Below are positions 1 to 4,572 of a DNA stretch of 6,640 nucleotides, piece by piece (the first letter of the stretch is position 1; the number at the start of each line of letters is the position of its first letter). The notes under the pieces are model-generated. The model made no database searches and was not told the DNA's origin. It worked only from the letters and a program-made list of their open reading frames with translations. The stretch lies in assembly GCA_017453085.1 (NCBI GenBank), contig JAFTKV010000208.1, positions 1 through 6,640 of the forward strand, written 5' to 3'. Position numbers and translations under genes: made by a program. This DNA is from Clostridia bacterium. Its GTDB lineage: Bacteria > Bacillota > Clostridia > Oscillospirales > CAG-272.

Positions 1-360
1 GTGGAAGGTATGACCGACTACAGCCGCTACGTGTTCGGTATGTATCCAGGCGATTTTGAGCTTCCCGCATACAGCAAGAGCCACTCTTACACTGATTCCT
101 ATCGGGTGACCGCCCGCTTCTTCGTCTGGATCGAAGAGAATATCTGCCCCACCTTTGCGGAGCAGATGAATGAGGCGCTCCGTACCGAGCGGTATACCAG
201 CCAGTTCTTCAATCAGATCACCGGCTACGGGCTGAAGGAGCTTTGGGCGATGTACGACGCCGATAACGGTATGATCACCAATTACAGAACCGGTCAGAAA
301 ACCTCCGGTTCCGTAGTTCGCACCGCCGCTTACGATTTCAAGGTAGAGTTGGCCGACTGA
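1..360 (+). CDS. BSP-family zinc metallopeptidase-like protein, 3' part only (5' end outside window)
   Basis: This is the C-terminal part of a protein homologous to the complete gene that follows. Its first residues (VEGMTDY) align with WLTEGLADY of the downstream paralogue, so the HExxH half lies upstream of the window and the GTG at position 1 is an internal codon, not a start. The shared core SYTDxYRVTAxF, then W.EEN, then TGYxxxELWA matches the C-terminal half of the basic secretory protein peptidase family (PF04450 type). By eye it shares about 40-45% of residues with its neighbour. It ends with about 28 extra residues absent from the paralogue. The glutamate at residue 2 corresponds to the presumed third zinc ligand. 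The stop is TGA at 358-360, and 28 bp separate it from the next start, so the two genes are probably co-transcribed. The family call is from remembered motifs; substrate and activity are unknown. Confidence 0.8.
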   Translation: MEGMTDYSRYVFGMYPGDFELPAYSKSHSYTDSYRVTARFFVWIEENICPTFAEQMNEALRTERYTSQFFNQITGYGLKELWAMYDADNGMITNYRTGQKTSGSVVRTAAYDFKVELAD

Positions 361-375
361 ATGCTATTCCCACAG

Positions 376-380
376 AAAGG
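376..380 (+). promoter_or_regulatory. Ribosome binding site of the second BSP-like gene
   Basis: AAAGG lies eight bases before ATG 389. It supports 389 over the ATG at 361 that directly follows the upstream stop codon; the 361 ATG lacks such a site and is in another frame. Confidence 0.6.
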
Positions 381-388
381 TTATCCCT

Positions 389-1072
389 ATGTCACTGGCA
401 GAACAATATTTGCTGGGATTCGAGAACAAGGAGCTTCTGGATCCCGGTCTGGTCGAGCTGATTCTCGACGCATTTGAGAAAAATTATAAGGAGATCTCCG
501 AATTTTTCAATTACGGTGAGATCCGTCCCGTCACCTACGTAGTCGATCCCGAGTACGACGGTGTCGCTGCAACCTATACCGAGATCCCCAAGGTCGTCAT
601 GAATCCCCGCTATTACGAAAAGCATATCTACGATGCGGACAGCATGACCCACGAGCTGGTACACGTTGCACAGAACTATTGGAGACGCCCCGCCGACGAT
701 GAAAAGCCCCGCAAGAAATGGTCGGAAATGACCGAGGAAGAGAAGGCGGAGGCACGTCGGATCCACGAGGAGCGGATGCCCGGCTGGCTGACCGAGGGTC
801 TTGCCGACTACGGCAGAGCCCGCTTCGGCATCTACAACGATAAGGACGGCTGGAAGCTTCCTGCCTATAATCCCAAGCAAAGCTACACCGACGCTTACCG
901 TGTAACCGCTGCGTTCCTGATCTGGGCAGAGGAAAACGTTACCCCCGATCTGGCATATAAGCTCAACGATCAACTCAAGCAGCATACTTACCGCACCTCC
1001 GAAAGCTGGAAGGCTTTGACCGGTTATACGGTTGAGGAGCTGTGGGCAAAATACGCAGAAGCTAATTCTTGA
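389..1072 (+). CDS. BSP-family putative zinc metallopeptidase, cytoplasmic-looking
   Basis: A complete 227-residue protein. HELVH at residues 88-92, within THELVHVAQ, is the expected zinc-binding and catalytic motif. WLTEGLADYGR (133-143) supplies a candidate third ligand, E136. SYTDAYRVTAAF (165-176) and TGYTVEELWA (211-220) complete the pattern of basic secretory protein peptidases. The start is set by AAAGG at 376-380, eight bases before ATG 389. The N-terminus (MSLAEQYLLGFENKE) is acidic and amphipathic with no signal peptide or membrane segment, so the protein is probably cytoplasmic although the plant family members are secreted. A strongly charged stretch at about residues 100-131 separates the HExxH helix from the third-ligand motif and looks longer than usual for the family. 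The gene follows a truncated paralogue 28 bp upstream, suggesting local duplication. Peptidase activity is inferred from motifs only; the substrate is unknown. Confidence 0.85.
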   Translation: MSLAEQYLLGFENKELLDPGLVELILDAFEKNYKEISEFFNYGEIRPVTYVVDPEYDGVAATYTEIPKVVMNPRYYEKHIYDADSMTHELVHVAQNYWRRPADDEKPRKKWSEMTEEEKAEARRIHEERMPGWLTEGLADYGRARFGIYNDKDGWKLPAYNPKQSYTDAYRVTAAFLIWAEENVTPDLAYKLNDQLKQHTYRTSESWKALTGYTVEELWAKYAEANS

Positions 1073-1079
1073 CGATACA

Positions 1080-1134
1080 ATTGACTACCCGTAAATCCCC
1101 CATTCGTTTCGATTGGGGGATTTGGGTCGTCAAT
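1080..1134 (+). terminator. Long intergenic hairpin, possible terminator or attenuator
   Basis: A 55-nt, almost perfectly self-complementary element lies between the metallopeptidase gene and the LtaS-like gene. The outer stem pairs 1080-1090 (ATTGACTACCC) with 1124-1134 (GGGTCGTCAAT) with one mismatch. After a two-base bulge (GT, 1091-1092), the inner stem pairs AAATCCCCCA (1093-1102) with TGGGGGATTT (1114-1123). Beyond one T-T mismatch, TCG pairs with CGA across a TTT loop. The full stem is not followed by a T-run (ACCTGACGG follows), so it is not a textbook intrinsic terminator. It may still terminate, attenuate transcription into the LtaS gene, or stabilise the upstream mRNA. Confidence 0.6.
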
Positions 1135-1141
1135 ACCTGAC

Positions 1142-1145
1142 GGAG
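1142..1145 (+). promoter_or_regulatory. Ribosome binding site that fixes the LtaS-like start
   Basis: GGAG at 1142-1145 is five bases before ATG 1151. The in-frame GTG at 1145 overlaps this site and so is unlikely to be the start; 1151 is preferred. Confidence 0.65.
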
Positions 1146-1150
1146 TGATT

Positions 1151-3247
1151 ATGGAAAAGAACACAACGCGCCCCGGTTTTTGGCAAACGGTCAAATCGGT
1201 TTGCAAATCAGGCCGGAGTCGCATAAAAACTTATCTGACCCGCAAGGATGCGGCAGGGAACTACCGCTTGTTCGATTCTGTTGGTGCACTGATTTGCTGG
1301 TCCTTGTTTTTGGAGCTGTTGCTGGAAACGCTCTCCCGCCATTCGCTGGCGGAAGCGCTTCTGTTTGTGATTCAGGCACCCTATGCATTTGTATATTGCT
1401 CGGTGCTGATCTTCTTCACGATGATGATCGCTCGGCTGACCCCTATCCGCGCGTTCCTGCAGGCATTGTTTTCGGTGCTATGGATCACGATGGGCGTAGC
1501 TAACTGCATCCTGCTCTTGAACCGCGTTACGCCCTTCACGGTCATAGACCTGTCGTTGGTCACCAGCGTGTTCCGCATTTTTATGGTATACCTCAGCATT
1601 CCGGAGATCATTTTGATCGTTGCGTTGATCCTGATCGGTATATCCTTGCTGGTCTTTCTGGCGATCAAAGCTCCCCGCGGAAAGGTCAAATGGAAGAGCG
1701 CGATCGCAGGTGCGCTGATTTCCGCATCGCTGGTACCCGGAGGCTTTTACCTGGGGCTTTCCACCGACGTTTTGTCCGATCAGTTTCCCAACATTGCCGA
1801 TGCATACGACGATTACGGTCTGCCGTACTGCTTCCTGCTGGGTATTTTTGATCAAGGAATAGAAGAGCCTGCCGATTATTCGGAGCTGCAGATCGAAACG
1901 ATCATGAAGCAGCTGGGAGAGGAGCAGAAAAGTGCTCCCGAAAACAGTCCCAACGTGATCTACCTGCAGCTGGAGTCCTTTTTTGACGTGAATTATCTGA
2001 CGAACGTGGAGTTTTCGGAAAATCCGATCCCCTATTTCACGCAGTTAAAATCTGAGCATCTCAGCGGATTTTTGTCGGTCCCCTCCGTAGGTGCAGGCAC
2101 GATCAATTCCGAGTTCGAGGTGCTTACCGGTATGTGTCTGGACTATTTCGGTCCGGGCGAGTATCCCTATAAAACGGTGCTGATGGAAAACACCTGCGAA
2201 ACTGCGGCATACAATCTGAAGGAGCTGGGCTATGCGACCCATGCGATCCACAATTACGAGGGCACCTTCTACGATCGCAATCAGGTTTATTGCAATCTGG
2301 GCTTTGACAGCTTCACGTCCATGGAATATATGCAGAACGTGGAGTTCAACATCAGCGGCTCCTGGCCAAAGGATGAGATCCTGGTGCGCGAGATCCTGGA
2401 CACGCTATCTTCTACCGAGGAGCGGGACTTCGTGATGGCAGTATCGGTGCAGGGACACGGTAAATATCCTCCCATGACGCTGCCTGCCGATTATGCATAT
2501 CCCATCAACGCTACCTTTATTGACGGAAAGCTGGAGGGCGGTTTGTCCGATATTGCCGCACTGTCCTATTACGTGAGCCAGCTGCGGGAAATGGACGAAT
2601 TTCTGCGACTGCTGGTGGAGGCACTGTCCAATTATCCCGAGGAAGTGATGCTGGTCATGTACGGTGACCATCTGCCCAGCCTCTCTATTGCTCCGCAGGA
2701 TCTGACCAACGGTAATATCTTCCAAACCGAGTACGTGATCCTGACCAACTACGGTGCAGAAGCACGGTACGACGATCCGGGCGATCTGGAAGCCTATCAG
2801 CTGAGTGCCGTGGCAATGGACGTTGCCGGTCTGCACCGCGGGATTCTGACCCGCTATCATCAGCAGATGCGGGACAAGGAAACCTATCTCAGCGGTCTGG
2901 AGGAGCTGGAATACGATATGCTGTACGGCGATCGCTTCGTATACGGCGGCAATCTTCAACGGTATCCGGTCTGTGACCTGCAGATGGGCATCCTACCCAT
3001 TACCATTACCGACGTGCAGGTGGATGCGGAAAACGAGACGGTTACCGTAGTAGGAACCAATTTCACTCAGTGGAGCATGATCGAGATAGACGGCTCGCTG
3101 TATTCGGATACGGTTTTGGTGGACGGTAATACCCTGACGCTGGTGTATGACGGACTGATCGAATCGATTCGGGTCGTTCAGCAGTCCCCCAACGGGGAGG
3201 CTCTCAGCGCAACCGAGCCCTACGTGATCGCCGTGCCGGCGGATTGA
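1151..3247 (+). CDS. LtaS-family phosphoglycerol transferase (lipoteichoic acid synthase-like, sulfatase fold)
   Basis: A 698-residue membrane enzyme. Five hydrophobic helices lie at about residues 41-61, 70-94, 102-124, 151-173 and 183-203. An extracytoplasmic sulfatase-type domain (PF00884 type) follows from about 266. Visible active-site elements match S. aureus LtaS as remembered: E275 in NVIYLQLESF and the nucleophile T317 in GAGTINSEFEVLTG; D506-H507 in MYGDHLP as metal ligands; H436 in QGHGKYP; and R376 in FYDRN, where tyrosine replaces the LtaS tryptophan. Family enzymes transfer glycerol phosphate from phosphatidylglycerol to a growing chain on the outer membrane face. From about residue 616 the protein continues as roughly 80 residues of alternating beta-type sequence (ITITDVQVDAENETVTVVGT), resembling an IPT/TIG or other Ig-like fold, which basic LtaS proteins lack. 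The start is ATG 1151, preceded by GGAG. The next gene on the strand is a probable glycolipid glycosyltransferase, which supports an LTA-like role. A different phosphoglycerol acceptor is possible. Confidence 0.88.
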   Translation: MEKNTTRPGFWQTVKSVCKSGRSRIKTYLTRKDAAGNYRLFDSVGALICWSLFLELLLETLSRHSLAEALLFVIQAPYAFVYCSVLIFFTMMIARLTPIRAFLQALFSVLWITMGVANCILLLNRVTPFTVIDLSLVTSVFRIFMVYLSIPEIILIVALILIGISLLVFLAIKAPRGKVKWKSAIAGALISASLVPGGFYLGLSTDVLSDQFPNIADAYDDYGLPYCFLLGIFDQGIEEPADYSELQIETIMKQLGEEQKSAPENSPNVIYLQLESFFDVNYLTNVEFSENPIPYFTQLKSEHLSGFLSVPSVGAGTINSEFEVLTGMCLDYFGPGEYPYKTVLMENTCETAAYNLKELGYATHAIHNYEGTFYDRNQVYCNLGFDSFTSMEYMQNVEFNISGSWPKDEILVREILDTLSSTEERDFVMAVSVQGHGKYPPMTLPADYAYPINATFIDGKLEGGLSDIAALSYYVSQLREMDEFLRLLVEALSNYPEEVMLVMYGDHLPSLSIAPQDLTNGNIFQTEYVILTNYGAEARYDDPGDLEAYQLSAVAMDVAGLHRGILTRYHQQMRDKETYLSGLEELEYDMLYGDRFVYGGNLQRYPVCDLQMGILPITITDVQVDAENETVTVVGTNFTQWSMIEIDGSLYSDTVLVDGNTLTLVYDGLIESIRVVQQSPNGEALSATEPYVIAVPAD

Positions 3248-3250
3248 TGA

Positions 3251-3299
3251 ATTTCGAAATCCACACAAATAATTCGGAATTACCCTATTGCGAAATCGC
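3251..3299. repeat. Cluster of three short palindromes upstream of the GT4 gene
   Basis: Three inverted repeats lie in a row: ATTTCGAAAT (3251-3260, perfect), AATTCGGAATT (3271-3281, arms of five bases) and GCGAAATCGC (3290-3299, arms of four bases). Their centres are about 20 and 19 bp apart, close to two helical turns, and the last overlaps the -35 element. The first and third also form a direct repeat, TTTCGAAATC (3252-3261) and TTGCGAAATC (3288-3297), 36 bp apart. They could be operator sites for a dimeric regulator, but each is short and chance is possible. Confidence 0.35.
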
Positions 3300-3316
3300 T
3301 CGGATTGTGTTATAAT
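3288..3316 (+). promoter_or_regulatory. Sigma-A type extended -10 promoter of the GT4 gene
   Basis: TTGCGA at 3288-3293 (4 of 6 match to TTGACA) is followed by a 17-bp spacer and a perfect TATAAT at 3311-3316. TG at 3308-3309 adds the extended -10 element. Transcription would begin near 3322-3324, leaving a leader of about 39 nt before ATG 3362. The promoter makes the GT4 gene independent of the LtaS-like gene, although no terminator separates them and read-through is likely. Confidence 0.8.
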
Positions 3317-3349
3317 AACGGTATAAGATATCCCAAATTTTCGACGAGT

Positions 3350-3353
3350 GGAG
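3350..3353 (+). promoter_or_regulatory. Ribosome binding site that fixes the GT4 start
   Basis: GGAG at 3350-3353 is eight bases before ATG 3362. The frame is open back to a TTG at 3305, but that codon lies upstream of the predicted transcription start, so 3362 is the real start. Confidence 0.75.
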
Positions 3354-3361
3354 ATAGTCTG

Positions 3362-4531
3362 ATGAAAATATTGATCACCAGCGATTGCTATTTGCCTATG
3401 GTAAACGGCGTGGTTACTTCGATCCAGCAGCTCAGCGATAACCTGCGGGCGATGGGACACGAGGTCAAGATCTTGACTCTGGCAATCGGAATGAAGAATT
3501 CGGTTGAGGGAGACGTGACCAGTCTGGCGTCCATGAACGTGAATTTTATCTATCCCGATGCGCGCCTGCGGATTCCCAAGTACAACGATGAAATCAAAAA
3601 AATTATCGAATGGAAACCCGATCTGATCCATTCCCAAAGCGAGTTTTCCAGTTATCTGATCGCAAAGCGTCTGGCCAAGCGTCTGCAGGTTCCGATGATC
3701 CACACCTATCATACCGTTTACGAGGATTATACCCATTATTTTTCTCCCAGCAAAAAGCTGGGAAAGAAGATCGCCGCATCCGGTACCCGCTGGGTCTGCA
3801 AGAAGACCAAGGCGGTCATCGCTCCCACCGAAAAGGTGCGGAAGATGCTGGAGCGCTACGGCATCGGCCCTGACGGTAAGCTGGTGCCCGTCATTCCCAC
3901 AGGTATCGATCCCGCTCCCTTCAACGACCGCTCCAAACGGGATGAGATCCGCGAGCACTTCGGGATTTCTCCCGACATCTGCCTGCTGGTCGCAGTAGGA
4001 AGACTGGGAAAAGAAAAGAACTACGAAGAGGTGCTGCGTTATCTCAAGCAGTTCGACGATCCCCGCGTGCGGCTTTTGCTGGTAGGCGACGGGCCCGACC
4101 GTTCCCGACTGGAAAAACTCGCTGCCGAGCTGGAGCTTGGCGACCGTGCGGTGTTTGCCGGTATGATCCCCCACAAGGAGGTCGCTCCCTACTATACTGC
4201 CGCAGATCTGTTCGTCTGTGCCTCCTCCTCCGAGACCCAGGGGCTTACCTATCTGGAGGCTGAGGCGGCAGGCCTGCCCGTCCTCTGTCGCCGCGACGAT
4301 TGCCTTTCCGGCGTGATCATCAACGGCGAAAACGGCTGGCAGTACGATACATACGAGGAATTTGCAGACTATCTGACGAAGATGCTGGATCCCGAGCTGC
4401 GAGCGAAGATGGGCGAATCTGCCAAGACCCATATGGAGGCCCACTATTCCGCCACCGCCTTTGCCAAGAAGGTGCTGGCGATCTACGAAAGCGTGCTGGC
4501 CGATCACGCCGCACAAACAACGAAATCCTAA
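3362..4531 (+). CDS. GT4-family glycosyltransferase, probable diacylglycerol glucosyltransferase (glycolipid anchor synthesis)
   Basis: A 389-residue GT-B enzyme of the usual family length with no signal peptide, expected to act peripherally at the inner membrane face. The N-terminal half opens with MKILITSDCYLPMVNGV, the usual GT4 start. It carries HTYHTVYEDYTHY at residues 114-126, a signature I associate with alpha-monoglucosyldiacylglycerol synthases of Firmicutes and mollicutes (LafA/MGS type). The C-terminal half, from about residue 200, has VAVGRLGKEKNYEEVLRYL and the retaining GT4 EX7E motif ETQGLTYLE (E291 and E299), where the nucleotide sugar binds. The likely reaction is alpha-glucosyl transfer from a UDP-sugar to diacylglycerol, making the glycolipid that anchors lipoteichoic acid. 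Its position after the LtaS-like gene fits this. It has its own promoter and ends in a strong terminator. It could instead add a second sugar or use another lipid acceptor; the sequence does not decide. Confidence 0.87.
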   Translation: MKILITSDCYLPMVNGVVTSIQQLSDNLRAMGHEVKILTLAIGMKNSVEGDVTSLASMNVNFIYPDARLRIPKYNDEIKKIIEWKPDLIHSQSEFSSYLIAKRLAKRLQVPMIHTYHTVYEDYTHYFSPSKKLGKKIAASGTRWVCKKTKAVIAPTEKVRKMLERYGIGPDGKLVPVIPTGIDPAPFNDRSKRDEIREHFGISPDICLLVAVGRLGKEKNYEEVLRYLKQFDDPRVRLLLVGDGPDRSRLEKLAAELELGDRAVFAGMIPHKEVAPYYTAADLFVCASSSETQGLTYLEAEAAGLPVLCRRDDCLSGVIINGENGWQYDTYEEFADYLTKMLDPELRAKMGESAKTHMEAHYSATAFAKKVLAIYESVLADHAAQTTKS

Positions 4532-4534
4532 AAC

Positions 4535-4569
4535 AAAATCCTGTTGGATCGCTCCAACAGGATTTTTTT
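4535..4569. terminator. Bidirectional intrinsic terminator between convergent genes
   Basis: A perfect 14-bp stem pairs AAAATCCTGTTGGA (4535-4548) with TCCAACAGGATTTT (4553-4566) around a TCGC loop, and the T-run covers 4563-4569. It begins three bases after the GT4 stop. Read on the other strand the stem is also followed by a T-rich run (TTTTGTTTT), so it can end the minus-strand bactofilin transcript, whose stop is at 4573-4575. Confidence 0.92.
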
Positions 4570-4572
4570 GAA

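Noticed and set aside
1..3. GTG at position 1 as a real start of the first gene.
   Set aside because: The codon aligns with the middle of WLTEGLADY in the paralogue, so the gene clearly extends to the left of the window.
392..985. A 197-codon minus-strand frame opposite the complete metallopeptidase gene.
   Set aside because: The plus strand carries HELVH and conserved family motifs with a ribosome binding site; the antisense product has no recognisable features.
1081..1113. TTGACT (1081-1086) as a -35 element for the LtaS-like gene.
   Set aside because: No acceptable -10 hexamer lies 16-18 bp downstream; the sequence there is the hairpin, and TTGACT is itself one arm of that hairpin.
1145..1150. 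GTG 1145 as the start of the LtaS-like protein.
   Set aside because: The codon overlaps the GGAG ribosome binding site that is correctly spaced for ATG 1151.
3305..3361. A 19-residue N-terminal extension of the GT4 protein from TTG 3305.
   Set aside because: It lies across the -10 box, upstream of the predicted transcription start, while ATG 3362 has a good ribosome binding site and begins with the conserved MKILITSD strand.
2993..4516. A 507-codon open frame on the minus strand opposite the LtaS-like 3' end, the intergenic region and the GT4 gene.
   Set aside because: It is antisense to two genes with clear family motifs, has low-complexity His, Gly, Ile and Gln-rich composition and no recognisable domain. 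It reflects codon bias in the real genes.
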